Source: Bacteroidaceae bacterium (GTDB lineage Bacteria; Bacteroidota; Bacteroidia; Bacteroidales; Bacteroidaceae). Taken from it: a stretch of DNA of 64,000 nt. The notes under the pieces were generated by a model that saw nothing but the letters and a program-made list of their open reading frames with translations, searched no databases and had not been told where the DNA came from. Below are positions 26,589-36,170 of this stretch, in pieces. How positions within the stretch are numbered: position 1 is the first letter of the stretch; each line of letters starts with the position of its first letter. The translations under genes were made by a program, and so were the position numbers. The stretch spans positions 24,199-88,198 of the forward strand of contig CABIXF010000014.1 in the NCBI GenBank assembly GCA_902362595.1, in the 5' to 3' direction.

Positions 26589-26956
26589 GAAAGCAGCCGG
26601 TCTATAAGCCGGGTTCTGTCACCCTGCAGGTGCAGGGGAGCCTGTCATTTATCTACGCCTGCCGTCACCGACAGGCTCTAGCGGTCCACCCTCCGACGTG
26701 GGGCGAGCAACCCTCGTTAATGCCGGTTTACATGACCTTACAACTCCTAAGATGCACAGCCCGCATATCGCTATACGGCTGGTAGGCTCTTACCCTACCT
26801 TCTCACCCTTACCTCCGGGTGGAGGCGGTTCTTTTCTTCTGCATTACTCTGCCTTTGCAGGCGGCTTTCTGTTAGGAAGTAGGATGCTCTGCGTTGCCCG
26901 GACTTTCCTCTTCTACCTATTATATAGTATCAGCGACAGACCGATCGACTGCTTTC
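26589..26956 (-). ncRNA. rnpB: RNase P RNA, bacterial type A
   Basis: On the minus strand the region carries the conserved RNase P elements: GAGGAAAGTCCGGGC (CR-I) about 40 nt from the 5' end and ACAGAACCCGGCTTATAGACC (CR-V) at the 3' end. The P1 helix closes the molecule, pairing GAAAGCAG (26956-26949) with CTGCTTTC (26596-26589). This RNA is the catalytic part of the enzyme that trims tRNA 5' ends. A minus-strand -7 box TACCTTTG (26970-26963) sits just upstream. Confidence 0.95.
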
Positions 26957-26962
26957 TCTTTG

Positions 26963-26970
26963 CAAAGGTA
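26963..26970 (-). promoter_or_regulatory. -7 box for RNase P RNA
   Basis: The minus strand reads TACCTTTG, a perfect TANNTTTG, ending 6 bp before the P1 helix. This agrees with initiation near the mature 5' end. No clear -33 box was seen. Confidence 0.65.
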
Positions 26971-27041
26971 CGCAAATAAACGGAATTTGTGCTATAATTG
27001 ACGGGATTCTTTTGAATCGGGCGGAAGGATGACTTTCTGAC

Positions 27042-27100
27042 TGACAGGACGATTTGGCAGAGGTGTCATGATTTCACTGGTAATGAATGTAAATTTGTCA
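27042..27100. promoter_or_regulatory. TGNCA half-sites upstream of htrA
   Basis: TGACA (27042-27046), TGGCA (27055-27059), TGTCA (27064-27068) and TGTCA (27096-27100) lie in the 298-bp region between rnpB and htrA. The first spacer is 8 bp, as in the cluster near position 150. A TAAATTTG at 27090-27097 could be a -7 box. No gene was seen in 26971-27254. Confidence 0.35.
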
Positions 27101-27254
27101 GATAGGGCAGTTAACTGCGGTTAATGCCTTTCTTTCCATTGTTAAAAGACGGAAAAAAGAATGGGGGAAGAGTACACTCGTATGGAATTTGTTCTACTTT
27201 AGCAAATGAAAAGTTAAAACAAAGTCGAAATTAACATTTTAAACAATAGAAGAT

Positions 27255-28751
27255 ATGAAAACAACAACTAAGTTTGCGATAGGTTCAGTAGCAGTCATTG
27301 CACTGAGTGCCGGAGTGGCCGGAGTTACTGCGTATGCCATGATGGAGAAAAATCAGGCAAACGCGTCTTTTTATGAAGCTTTTGACACTGCGTCTCCTTT
27401 GCGTACGGCAGCGTTCGATGCATCCAGCATGCAGCCGGTCGATTTGACGAAAGCGGCAGAAAGCACGTTGAACTCCGTGGTACATATCATGTCTATTCAG
27501 CGTAGTAAGATTCAGACAATTCAGGGTCAGCCCGATATATTCGATTTCTTCTTCGGTGACGGAAGAGGACGTCAGCAGCAAGTACAGACTCCGGAACAGA
27601 GAGGTTTCGGTTCGGGTGTCATCATCTCCAAGGATGGTTACATCGTGACCAACAACCACGTGATTGACGGAGCCGATGAAATCAACGTGAAGTTGCACGA
27701 CGGACGCGAGATGAAAGGTCGTGTCATCGGTACAGACCCGACTTCCGACTTGGCACTGGTCAAGATCGAAGGAGATGATTTCCCGGCTATCGTGGTCGGC
27801 AACTCCGACAACCTGAAAGTAGGTGAGTGGGTATTGGCAGTCGGTAACCCGTTCAACCTGGGTTCTACAGTGACAGCCGGTGTGGTCAGTGCGAAGTCTC
27901 GTGGACTGGGTGCCAACCAGGTAGAATCCTTCATTCAGACCGATGCCGCCATCAACCAGGGTAACAGTGGTGGTGCGCTGGTCAATGCCAAGGGTGAGCT
28001 GGTAGGTATCAACGCCATGCTGTATTCTCCGACAGGAGCCTACTCCGGTTATGGTTTCGCCATTCCGGTAAGCATCATGACCAAGGTGGTAACCGACTTG
28101 AAGCAATATGGTACCGTACAGCGTGCATTGCTGGGTATCGGCGGTCGTGACATGGGTAACGAAGTTTATCCGGATGAAATCCGCAAGGAACAGAAGGAAC
28201 TGGGTGCTACCGAAGGAGTACAGGTGGTAGAAATCACAGACGGTGGCTCAGCCGACGGAATCTTGCAGAAGAACGATGTTATCCTGAAGCTGAACGACAC
28301 CAAGGTGAAGACGATGGCCGACCTGCAAGGTATGCTGGCTAAGTATCGTCCGGGTGACAAAGTGAAAGTTACCGTATTGCGTGACAAGAAAGAAAAGACC
28401 TTTACCATTACCTTGAAGAATTCTCAGGGAACTACCAAGGTGGTAAAACAGGCCGATATGGAAATCTTGGGTGCTGCCTTCCGTGCCGTGCCGAAAGAGC
28501 TGAAGGAACAGTTGAACTTGGGTTACGGAGTGGAAGTAACCGGTGTCAGCGACGGAAGAATGAAAGACAGCGGTATTCGCAAGGGATTCATCATCCTGAA
28601 AGCCAACGGAAAGCAGTTGCGCAGCGTGCAGGATCTGGAGAACGTGATGAAAACCGCTTCTCAGTCAGCCGATCAGGTACTGTTCATGACCGGTGTATAT
28701 CCTTCTGGTAAACGTGCAAACTATGCAGTCGACTTGTCACAGGCCGAATAA
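27255..28751 (+). CDS. HtrA/DegP-family periplasmic serine protease
   Basis: This 498-aa protease degrades misfolded envelope proteins. An N-terminal signal anchor (about 8-28) precedes the trypsin-like domain with catalytic H135 (VTNNHVIDG), D165 (TSDLALVK) and S238 (QGNSGGALV). Two PDZ domains follow (about 285-385 and 400-490), the first with GGSADGILQKNDVI. The length fits the DegP/DegQ group. It stands alone with a terminator after it. The upstream TGNCA sites may mediate stress control. Confidence 0.96.
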   Translation: MKTTTKFAIGSVAVIALSAGVAGVTAYAMMEKNQANASFYEAFDTASPLRTAAFDASSMQPVDLTKAAESTLNSVVHIMSIQRSKIQTIQGQPDIFDFFFGDGRGRQQQVQTPEQRGFGSGVIISKDGYIVTNNHVIDGADEINVKLHDGREMKGRVIGTDPTSDLALVKIEGDDFPAIVVGNSDNLKVGEWVLAVGNPFNLGSTVTAGVVSAKSRGLGANQVESFIQTDAAINQGNSGGALVNAKGELVGINAMLYSPTGAYSGYGFAIPVSIMTKVVTDLKQYGTVQRALLGIGGRDMGNEVYPDEIRKEQKELGATEGVQVVEITDGGSADGILQKNDVILKLNDTKVKTMADLQGMLAKYRPGDKVKVTVLRDKKEKTFTITLKNSQGTTKVVKQADMEILGAAFRAVPKELKEQLNLGYGVEVTGVSDGRMKDSGIRKGFIILKANGKQLRSVQDLENVMKTASQSADQVLFMTGVYPSGKRANYAVDLSQAE

Positions 28752-28785
28752 ACGCATGATTAAGGTAGAAAGATTTTAGCTACGT

Positions 28786-28820
28786 GAAGGCACTTCGGAA
28801 TTCCGAAGTGCCTTCTTTGG
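28786..28820 (+). terminator. Terminator after htrA
   Basis: A perfect 30-bp inverted repeat, GAAGGCACTTCGG-AATT-CCGAAGTGCCTTC (28786-28815), is followed by TTTGG. The T-tract is short. Confidence 0.75.
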
Positions 28821-28983
28821 TGCTTTTTATAAGAGTAGACTGTCCGTAGGGGAATGAACAATCGGGCAGTCTTCTCTGTTCCTTTTTTGGCAGGAGATTG
28901 ACAAAAAGAGAGTGTCTGTGCAACTTTAAGAAAATTATAGATTCTTTCTTCGGAAAATCGCTGTCAGAATAAAAAATATTTTG

Positions 28984-28991
28984 TACTTTTG
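28984..28991 (+). promoter_or_regulatory. -7 box for rpoD
   Basis: TACTTTTG matches TANNTTTG and lies 22 bp before the ATG at 29014. The -33 region is AT-rich without a clear TTTG. Confidence 0.5.
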
Positions 28992-29013
28992 TGCCCAAAT
29001 CATTTTATATAGA

Positions 29014-29874
29014 ATGAGACAGTTAAAGATTACTAAAAGTATCACTAACCGAGAGAGCGCTTCTTTGGATAAGTATTTGCAGGAAATCGGTCGTGAAGAT
29101 TTGATTACTGTAGAAGAGGAGGTAGAACTCGCTCAACGTATCCGTAAAGGTGACCGTGCGGCATTAGAGAAACTTACACGTGCCAACCTACGATTTGTGG
29201 TGTCTGTAGCCAAACAGTATCAGAACCAGGGTTTGAGCTTGCCGGATTTGATTAATGAAGGTAACCTGGGATTGATTAAGGCCGCTGAAAAGTTTGATGA
29301 AACCCGTGGTTTCAAATTCATCAGTTACGCCGTTTGGTGGATTCGTCAGTCTATTTTGCAGGCACTGGCAGAACAGTCACGTATCGTGCGTTTGCCGTTG
29401 AACCAGGTTGGTTCACTGAATAAAATCAGCAAGGCATTCTCTAAGTTCGAACAGGAAAACGAACGTCGTCCGTCGCCGGAGGAACTGGCTGATGAGCTGG
29501 AAATCCCGGTAGACAAGATTTCGGATACGCTGAAGGTTTCCGGTCGCCACATTTCCGTGGATGCTCCTTTTGTGGAAGGAGAGGACAACAGTCTGCTGGA
29601 TGTGCTGGTGAACGATGATTCTCCGATGGCCGACCGCTCTTTGGTGAATGAATCACTTTCGAGGGAAATTGACAGGGCACTTTCTACGTTGACCGAAAGG
29701 GAGAAGGATATCATCCAGATGTTTTTCGGTATTAACACGCAGGAAATGACGTTGGAAGAAATCGGCGACAAGTTTGGGCTCACCCGTGAGCGTGTTCGCC
29801 AGATTAAGGAAAAGGCTATTAGACGATTAAGACAAAATTCTCGTAGTAAGCTGCTCAAATCTTATTTGGGATAA
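29014..29874 (+). CDS. rpoD: Primary RNA polymerase sigma factor
   Basis: This 286-aa protein is the housekeeping sigma factor that reads the TTTG/TANNTTTG promoters seen throughout the window. It opens with [20 protein letters not shown], then has region 1.2 ([20 protein letters not shown]), region 2 with the [19 protein letters not shown] segment, region 3, and region 4 with [27 protein letters not shown]. It lacks region 1.1, as is normal for Bacteroidetes, and its length matches the family. The frame is open to 28981, but the ATG at 29014 gives the family start. Confidence 0.97.
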   Translation: MRQLKITKSITNRESASLDKYLQEIGREDLITVEEEVELAQRIRKGDRAALEKLTRANLRFVVSVAKQYQNQGLSLPDLINEGNLGLIKAAEKFDETRGFKFISYAVWWIRQSILQALAEQSRIVRLPLNQVGSLNKISKAFSKFEQENERRPSPEELADELEIPVDKISDTLKVSGRHISVDAPFVEGEDNSLLDVLVNDDSPMADRSLVNESLSREIDRALSTLTEREKDIIQMFFGINTQEMTLEEIGDKFGLTRERVRQIKEKAIRRLRQNSRSKLLKSYLG

Positions 29875-29903
29875 GGTAGAGATTGATTTCCGAAAAAAAC
29901 AGG

Positions 29904-29948
29904 AGAGATGTATGAAGACAGGCTCAGTCTTGATACATCTCTTTTTGT
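29904..29948 (+). terminator. Terminator after rpoD
   Basis: AGAGATGTAT (29904-29913) pairs with ATACATCTCT (29933-29942), followed by TTTTTG. Confidence 0.8.
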
Positions 29949-29988
29949 GTGTATAAAGGCTTTTTGTTTGTTAATTTAATAGGTCTTC

Positions 29989-30020
29989 TTTCGGTTTTTA
30001 CGCATAATTGTGTACTTTTG
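29989..30020 (+). promoter_or_regulatory. Promoter for the small secreted protein and C11 protease
   Basis: TTTC (29989-29992) and TACTTTTG (30013-30020) are 20 bp apart. The -7 box is perfect and the -33 box has three of four bases. Confidence 0.6.
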
Positions 30021-30040
30021 CCCCCATAAATTGATGAATT

Positions 30041-30448
30041 ATGCGTTACACAAAATTTTTCTGTTTCTTGTTTATGATGGTATTGGCTGTTTCTGCATTC
30101 AGCAAGCAGCCGAAAGATAAAAATAAATATGGTGTCTATCTGGCTGGTGTTTCGGCTTCTTTTACAGATTCGCTGGTTTATTTCACAGGTGTACAGTACT
30201 TGGACAGTGCGTCAGTAGATGGTAAAGGATTGCTGGTGGGACGTGCGCTGTATAGCATCCAGTTGAAAGACTATCTGGAACAGAAGCAGAATGGGAAGAA
30301 CCGTACTTGTTTCATTTTCTTTAGCCGGAAGAAAAAAAATGTGCAGAAGGAATTGAAAAAGATGAAGGAAAGATACGCTAAGGGCAGTTCGCTGGTTTTG
30401 CAGGATGTAAATGCAGAGTTTAAGTTTGAAAAGCCTGATTTTGAATGA
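30041..30448 (+). CDS. Small secreted protein overlapping the C11 protease gene
   Basis: This 135-aa protein has a signal peptide (MRYTKFFCFLFMMVLAVSAF) and a compact basic mature domain with a KKKNVQKELKKMKERYAK helix near residues 97-114. No family was recognised. Its stop overlaps the start of the next gene (ATGA at 30445-30448), so the two are probably made in fixed proportion. A role as inhibitor, chaperone or substrate of the protease is possible but unsupported beyond the linkage. Confidence 0.8.
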   Translation: MRYTKFFCFLFMMVLAVSAFSKQPKDKNKYGVYLAGVSASFTDSLVYFTGVQYLDSASVDGKGLLVGRALYSIQLKDYLEQKQNGKNRTCFIFFSRKKKNVQKELKKMKERYAKGSSLVLQDVNAEFKFEKPDFE

Positions 30449-31716
30449 GAACAATGAAGAAGTGGATTTATTGTCTGCTGGTCGTCTTTTTGGCGGCGTG
30501 TTCCAATGAAATACCGGAGCAACAGCCGGCCAAGCGTTCCGGACGCACGGTACTGGCCTATCTGATATCGAATAATCAGGCGGGATCGCTCGATACTTAT
30601 TTGCAGAATAATGTGGTAGACATGTATGAGGCTTTGGGGAATATGAAAGAGTCTTGTACGTTGTTGGTGTATTACCGGCCATACACAGGGGATGAACCGT
30701 TAGGGTATCCGACATTGATGAGTTTTTATGCCGACGGACGTGGAAATATCAATGGCTCGGCCGCTTTGACAGGGACTAATCTGACTTTTTCTGCTATCTG
30801 TCAGGTGGCGGAGAAGAAACAATATACGATGAGCGGCCAGATTGCGACCGATCCGACAGTGATGGAAGAAGTCTTTAAAGACATGCAAGCTGTGGCCCCG
30901 TCAGAGAGTTATGGCGTGATTTTCGGTTCGCATGGCACGGGGTGGATGAAAGGAAACTCCGTACGGACCAAGGCTTTCGGAGATGACAATGGGTATCATA
31001 TCAATATCCCGGACCTGGCCAATGTCTTGAAGAACAGTTTCACGGATAAACTTGATTTTGTGCTGTTTGATGCCTGCATGATGGGGACGGCAGAAGTGTG
31101 CTACGAACTGAAGGAGGTAACTTCACACTGTGTAGCTTCGGTGATGGAAACACCTGTATACGGATTTCCTTATGCACAGATTCTTCCTTATCTGTATGTA
31201 GATAACGTGGATTACTCGACGGTATGTCATGAGTTTATTTCTTTTAATAAGACGAAAGACTTGTGGGGAACTTGTGCGGCTGTCGACTGTAGTCAGATGG
31301 AGAACCTGGCCGAGGCGGTGAAGAGTAAGCTGACGGAATGGGAAGATGCCTTGCCTTCTGTATCCATGGAGAACGTGCAGCAGTATGGAGTGGGAAGTTA
31401 CCGGTATTTTTCATACGATGTGCTCGATTTCTTCCGGGAACTGGGACGGAAAAGCGGAGTGGCTGATACGGACCTGAATACGGAAATTGCGTCGGTGCAG
31501 ACTGCGTTGAATCAAGCGGTGGTTGCCAAGGAATGTCTGGCGGGACCGGAGTATGAGTTTGATGGGCTAACGATAGATGATACCCGTTTTTGTGGAATCG
31601 GTATGTATATTCCGGAAGCATACAATCCCTATGTGACAAGTAAGACTTCCTGGAATACGTATTACGAAAGCTCCATCGCGTGGTACCGTGCCGCAGGTTG
31701 GGATACTTTGAACTAA
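30445..31716 (+). CDS. Clostripain-family (C11) cysteine protease lipoprotein
   Basis: This 423-aa protein is a lipoprotein (lipobox ending at Cys19, FLAACS) with a peptidase C11 domain. The catalytic pair is H163 (FGSHGTGW) and C211 (LFDACMMG), spaced as in clostripain and fragipain. C11 enzymes cut after Arg or Lys and can be self-activating; activation sites were not identified here. An ATG at 30454 (MKKWIYCLL) is an alternative start. It overlaps the preceding small secreted gene. It is probably periplasmic or surface-exposed. Confidence 0.92.
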   Translation: MRTMKKWIYCLLVVFLAACSNEIPEQQPAKRSGRTVLAYLISNNQAGSLDTYLQNNVVDMYEALGNMKESCTLLVYYRPYTGDEPLGYPTLMSFYADGRGNINGSAALTGTNLTFSAICQVAEKKQYTMSGQIATDPTVMEEVFKDMQAVAPSESYGVIFGSHGTGWMKGNSVRTKAFGDDNGYHINIPDLANVLKNSFTDKLDFVLFDACMMGTAEVCYELKEVTSHCVASVMETPVYGFPYAQILPYLYVDNVDYSTVCHEFISFNKTKDLWGTCAAVDCSQMENLAEAVKSKLTEWEDALPSVSMENVQQYGVGSYRYFSYDVLDFFRELGRKSGVADTDLNTEIASVQTALNQAVVAKECLAGPEYEFDGLTIDDTRFCGIGMYIPEAYNPYVTSKTSWNTYYESSIAWYRAAGWDTLN

Positions 31717-31801
31717 CTGATAATAGCTGACTTCTTGACTCTTTGTGTAAACTTTCTATAGGGTAAATGTGTTTTTATTGTTTTAAGACAGATTTATAAG
31801 T

Positions 31802-33055
31802 ATGTGGAATTTCATCAAAGAGCTACGACGTAAGGACCATCCGCGTTACTTGGGTGGTCTTGATTTCTTTAAATACATCGGTCCGGGCTTGCTCGTGACC
31901 GTCGGTTTCATCGACCCGGGCAACTGGGCTTCGAATTTTGCGGCAGGGGCCGATTTCGGCTATTCCCTGCTGTGGGTCATCACTTTGTCGACAATCATGC
32001 TGATTGTGTTGCAGCACAATGTGGCACATTTGGGTATCGTTACCGGGCTTTGCCTGAGCGAGGCGGCCACGAAATACACCCCCAAATGGGTGTCGCGTCC
32101 TGTGCTGGGTACGGCGGTACTGGCCTCCATCTCCACTTCCCTCGCCGAAATTCTGGGAGGGGCCATTGCCTTGGAAATGCTGTTTCACATTCCCATCATC
32201 TGGGGAGCCCTGTTGACGACGGTGTTTGTTGTCATCATGCTTTTTTCCAATTCTTATAAACGGATTGAGCGGGCCATCATTGCCTTTGTGTCCGTCATCG
32301 GACTGTCTTTTTTGTACGAACTGTTTCTGGTAGAGATTGATTGGCCGTTGGCGGCCCGTTCGTGGGTAGTGCCTTCCCTTCCTCAAGGAAGTCTGCTTGT
32401 CATTATGAGCGTATTGGGAGCAGTGGTCATGCCTCACAATTTGTTCTTGCATTCGGAGGTGGTGCAGAGCCGGGAATACAACAAGCAGGACGATGCTTCC
32501 ATCCGCAAACTGCTGAAATATGAATTTTATGATACCCTGTTCTCCATGGGAGTGGGCTGGGCCATCAACAGTGCGATGATTCTGCTGGCGGCAGCCACTT
32601 TCTTCACCCATGGAATAGAGGTGGAAGAATTGCAACAGGCCAAGAGTCTGTTGGAACCTTTGCTGGGCAGTCAGGCGGCCCTGGTGTTTGCCTTGGCCCT
32701 GCTGATGGCTGGTATCTCGTCGACGGTGACGAGCGGCATGGCGGCAGGTTCCATCTTTGCCGGGATGTTCGGAGAGTCGTATCACGTGAAGGACATCCAT
32801 TCGCGGGTGGGCATTCTGCTTTCCCTGGGAGTAGCCCTGGTGGTGATTCTGTTCATTGACAACCCGTTTCAGGGATTGATTCTCTCGCAGATGGTGCTGA
32901 GCATCCAGTTGCCGTTCACCATTTTCCTGCAAGTGTGGCTGACTTCCTCCCGACGCGTAATGGGGCCGTATGCCAATTCCCGCTGGAGTACGTGGGTACT
33001 CTATGCCATGGCTGTGGTGGTGTCTGTGCTGAACCTTGCACTGCTGTTTTCGTAA
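31802..33055 (+). CDS. NRAMP-family divalent metal transporter
   Basis: This 417-aa inner-membrane protein imports Mn2+ or Fe2+ with protons. The two metal-site motifs are intact: DPGNW at 38-42 in helix 1 and MPH at 210-212 in helix 6 (VVMPHNLFLHSEVV). Eleven or so helices are predicted and the length is typical. No metal-responsive regulator or riboswitch was recognised upstream (31717-31801). It converges with the MATE gene, leaving only 7 bp between stops. Confidence 0.95.
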   Translation: MWNFIKELRRKDHPRYLGGLDFFKYIGPGLLVTVGFIDPGNWASNFAAGADFGYSLLWVITLSTIMLIVLQHNVAHLGIVTGLCLSEAATKYTPKWVSRPVLGTAVLASISTSLAEILGGAIALEMLFHIPIIWGALLTTVFVVIMLFSNSYKRIERAIIAFVSVIGLSFLYELFLVEIDWPLAARSWVVPSLPQGSLLVIMSVLGAVVMPHNLFLHSEVVQSREYNKQDDASIRKLLKYEFYDTLFSMGVGWAINSAMILLAAATFFTHGIEVEELQQAKSLLEPLLGSQAALVFALALLMAGISSTVTSGMAAGSIFAGMFGESYHVKDIHSRVGILLSLGVALVVILFIDNPFQGLILSQMVLSIQLPFTIFLQVWLTSSRRVMGPYANSRWSTWVLYAMAVVVSVLNLALLFS

Positions 33056-33062
33056 ATGTTTG

Positions 33063-34424
33063 TCAGGCTTCGTGCGGAGTGACTTCCGTCATTTTCTTTT
33101 TGAAATGATACATCAGCATGAGGGCGGCTACCGCAAAGGCCAGTCCGTCGGACAGCGGCATGCTGAACCATACCCCTTTCAGTCCGTAGACAGGCGGCAG
33201 CCAGGCCAGTCCCGGAAGCAGGAAGAGCAGCTGGCGGGAGAGAGACAGGAAGATGGAAATCCGAGCCTTTCCGATGGACTGGAAAAACTGGGTGATGACA
33301 ATCTGTGCCCCCACGACTGGGAAGGCCAGGATACCAATTCGCAAGGCGAGGATGGCGTCGTCCATCAATTCCTGGCTGTCGGTAAACATTCCTACGAAGA
33401 GTCCGGGGAACAGTTCTCCTACGGCAAATCCCACGGTGGTGATGATACAGGCCGCCGTAATACCCAGTTTCAAGGTACGTTTCACCCGACTGAAATGACG
33501 GGCCCCGTAGTTGTAGCCCGTAATGGGTTGCATGCCCATGGTGATACCCATCACAATCATGACAAACAACATCTGGATGCGGTTGAGGATGCCGAAGGCT
33601 CCGATGGCCATGTCGCCCCCGTAGGTAAGCAGCCGGTTGTTGATGAAGATGACGATGCAGCAGGCACATACGTTCATGACGAACGGCGACATGCCGATGG
33701 CAAAAATATTCCCTATAATTTTCTTTTGCAGGCGAAGGTTGGGCCGGTGAAAATGGATGTAGCTTTTCGGGATGCAGAAGTGATAGAGCACCCAAATCAT
33801 GCCGAAAAACTGTGAGCAGACTGTGGCCAGTGCCGCTCCCCGGATGCCCCAGTCGAACACGAAGATGAAGATGGGAGCCAGAATGATGTTGCATCCCACC
33901 GTCAGCATGGACGAGAGCATGGCCTTGCGCGGATAGCCCGTGGCCCGCATGACGTTGTTGAGTCCGATCATGACATACGAGATGGGGCTGCCCAGCAGGA
34001 TGACCTGCATGAAGTCGCGGGCATAAGGCATGGTCGCTTCACTGGCTCCGAAGAAAAACAGAATCGGTTCCAGGAAGATGAACGCCAGTCCCCCGTAGAA
34101 CACGGCATTGATGACACAGAGAATCGCCACATTGCCCAAGATGTCTTCGGTCCCTTTCTTGTCTTTCTGTCCCAGACGGATGGAGGAGAGTGTAGCACCT
34201 CCCACACCCACCAGCGTACAGAACGCCACCAGCAGGTTCATGAGCGGGAAGGTGATGGCCAGTCCCGAGATGGCCAGTGCCCCCACACCGTGTCCGATGA
34301 AGATACTGTCGATGATGTTGTAGAGCGAGGTCAGCGTCATGCCGATGATGGCCGGGATGGAATATTCCAGCAACAGTTTCCCGATGGGAGCCTCTCCCAG
34401 GATATGCGGATTGTTCTCTTTCAT
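33063..34424 (-). CDS. MATE-family multidrug efflux transporter
   Basis: This 453-aa protein has about 12 transmembrane helices in two homologous halves, with the MATE signature segments GEAPIGKLLLEYSIPAIIGM at the start and PITGYNYGARHFSRVKRTLK in the middle. It exports cationic compounds in exchange for Na+ or H+. The frame is open to 34451, but the ATG at 34424 fits the family. A minus-strand TAACTTTG (34456-34449) is a probable -7 box. The next gene is divergent. Confidence 0.93.
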   Translation of the reverse strand: MKENNPHILGEAPIGKLLLEYSIPAIIGMTLTSLYNIIDSIFIGHGVGALAISGLAITFPLMNLLVAFCTLVGVGGATLSSIRLGQKDKKGTEDILGNVAILCVINAVFYGGLAFIFLEPILFFFGASEATMPYARDFMQVILLGSPISYVMIGLNNVMRATGYPRKAMLSSMLTVGCNIILAPIFIFVFDWGIRGAALATVCSQFFGMIWVLYHFCIPKSYIHFHRPNLRLQKKIIGNIFAIGMSPFVMNVCACCIVIFINNRLLTYGGDMAIGAFGILNRIQMLFVMIVMGITMGMQPITGYNYGARHFSRVKRTLKLGITAACIITTVGFAVGELFPGLFVGMFTDSQELMDDAILALRIGILAFPVVGAQIVITQFFQSIGKARISIFLSLSRQLLFLLPGLAWLPPVYGLKGVWFSMPLSDGLAFAVAALMLMYHFKKKMTEVTPHEA

Positions 34425-34511
34425 GCGAAATTTGTTTATTTTAATTCTCAAAGTTAGGAATATGAACCGATATTTCAGAACTTTGCACCGTTAAATCAAA
34501 CTAAACATCGA

Positions 34512-35159
34512 ATGGACAAAACGAAATGTGTAGCCGCCCTTTTTGATTTCGACGGGGTGGTGATGGATACTGAATCGCAGTACAGTCTTTTTTGGAACAA
34601 GGTAGGAAAACAATATCATCCGGAATACGAGGAATTCGGACGGGTCATCAAAGGACAGACTCTCAAACAGATTTACGACCGCCATTTTCAGGGTATGGAG
34701 CAGGAACAGGCTGAAATTACCGACCGTCTGAACCGTTTCGAGACGGAGATGAAGTATGAATACGTGCAGGGAGTGGAAGCGTTCATGCGCAGCCTGCGTG
34801 CCCACGGCGTGAAGATTGCCATCGTGACCAGCTCGAACGAGAAGAAGATGGCCAATGTCTACGCCACGCATCCCGAACTGAAGGGACTGGTCGACCGGAT
34901 TCTGACAGCTGAAATGTTCCATAAGTCGAAGCCGGAACCCGACTGTTTCCTGCTGGGGGCCGAGGTGTTTGATACCGTGCCCGAAAACTGTGTGGTGTTT
35001 GAAGACTCTTTCCACGGCATTCAGGCCGGAAATGCGGCAGGGATGGCTGTCGTGGGGCTGAGCACGACCAATCCGGCGGAAGCCATTCAGAATCAGTGCG
35101 CTTTGGTGATTCCGGATTTTCGTCATTTTACCTACGAGGCCATGATGAACTTGCTGTAA
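34512..35159 (+). CDS. HAD-superfamily phosphatase, beta-phosphoglucomutase-like
   Basis: This 215-aa cytoplasmic hydrolase has the HAD motif I DFDGVVMDTE (residues 13-22) with the nucleophile Asp, motif II VTSSN, the motif III lysine near KSKPEPDCF, and motif IV VFEDSFHGIQA. The cap type and length match the beta-phosphoglucomutase/phosphatase subgroup. The substrate is not predictable. It lies 64 bp before panB, which has its own promoter. Confidence 0.92.
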   Translation: MDKTKCVAALFDFDGVVMDTESQYSLFWNKVGKQYHPEYEEFGRVIKGQTLKQIYDRHFQGMEQEQAEITDRLNRFETEMKYEYVQGVEAFMRSLRAHGVKIAIVTSSNEKKMANVYATHPELKGLVDRILTAEMFHKSKPEPDCFLLGAEVFDTVPENCVVFEDSFHGIQAGNAAGMAVVGLSTTNPAEAIQNQCALVIPDFRHFTYEAMMNLL

Positions 35160-35161
35160 CA

Positions 35162-35193
35162 TTTGTCTGATTCAGAAAAATCGGCTATTTTTG
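35162..35193 (+). promoter_or_regulatory. Consensus promoter for panB
   Basis: TTTG (35162-35165) and TATTTTTG (35186-35193) are exactly 20 bp apart, both perfect. The start codon is 30 bp downstream. Confidence 0.8.
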
Positions 35194-35223
35194 CGGAAAT
35201 TTTATTAAATAGGAAAAAGAATT

Positions 35224-36045
35224 ATGGCAGGATATCTTTCAGGTGACACTCGCAAAGTGACGACTCACCGTTTGATTGAAATGAAACAAAGAGGTGAAAA
35301 AATCTCCATGCTGACCTCTTATGACTATACCATGGCACAGATTGTAGACGGTGCCGGAGTAGACGTGATTCTGGTAGGAGATTCGGCTTCGAATGTGATG
35401 GCCGGCAATGTGACCACCCTTCCTATCACGGTAGACCAGATGATTTATCATGGTAAATCGGTGATGCGTGGCGTGAAACGTGCATTGGTGGTTGTCGATA
35501 TGCCGTTTGGTTCGTACCAGGCCGACCCGTTCGACGGGGTACGCAATGCCATCCGCATCATGAAAGAGACGCATGCCGATGCGTTGAAGCTGGAAGGCGG
35601 AGAAGAAGTCATCGACGTGATTCGCCGCATCATCGGGGCCGGCATGCCGGTGATGGGACACCTGGGACTGATGCCGCAGTCTATCAACAAGTATGGCACC
35701 TACGGCGTGCGAGCCAAGGAAGAGGCTGAGGCCGAGAAGCTGATAAAAGACGCCCGTCTGCTGGAAGAAGCTGGCTGCTTCGGGCTGGTGCTGGAAAAAA
35801 TCCCCGCCGAACTGGCAGCCCGTGTGGCCAAGGAACTGACCATCCCCGTGATTGGTATCGGTGCCGGAGGTGGAGTCGACGGACAGGTACTGGTGGTGAC
35901 CGACATGCTGGGCATGACCAAAGGATTCAGCCCGCGCTTCCTGCGTCGTTACGCCGACCTGAATACGGTGATGACGGATGCCATCGGGCATTACGTGGCC
36001 GACGTGAAGTCGAGCGACTTCCCCAATGAGTCGGAGCAGTATTAA
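35224..36045 (+). CDS. panB: 3-methyl-2-oxobutanoate hydroxymethyltransferase
   Basis: This 273-aa enzyme makes ketopantoate from alpha-ketoisovalerate and methylene-tetrahydrofolate, the first step to pantothenate and CoA. Recognisable segments are [28 protein letters not shown] (metal-binding Asp), [19 protein letters not shown] and the [18 protein letters not shown] loop. Length is normal. The other pan genes are not in the window. Confidence 0.97.
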   Translation: MAGYLSGDTRKVTTHRLIEMKQRGEKISMLTSYDYTMAQIVDGAGVDVILVGDSASNVMAGNVTTLPITVDQMIYHGKSVMRGVKRALVVVDMPFGSYQADPFDGVRNAIRIMKETHADALKLEGGEEVIDVIRRIIGAGMPVMGHLGLMPQSINKYGTYGVRAKEEAEAEKLIKDARLLEEAGCFGLVLEKIPAELAARVAKELTIPVIGIGAGGGVDGQVLVVTDMLGMTKGFSPRFLRRYADLNTVMTDAIGHYVADVKSSDFPNESEQY

Positions 36046-36170
36046 GCCTGTTGTTTTTTGACAAAGCATAAAGGTGCATGGACTGTAGGACCGGGCGGTC
36101 AGTTTCCGGCAGGTGGTACAGTCTGTGCATCTGTGTTTTAGACAAGATAGAGACGAGAAAAGAAAAAAGA

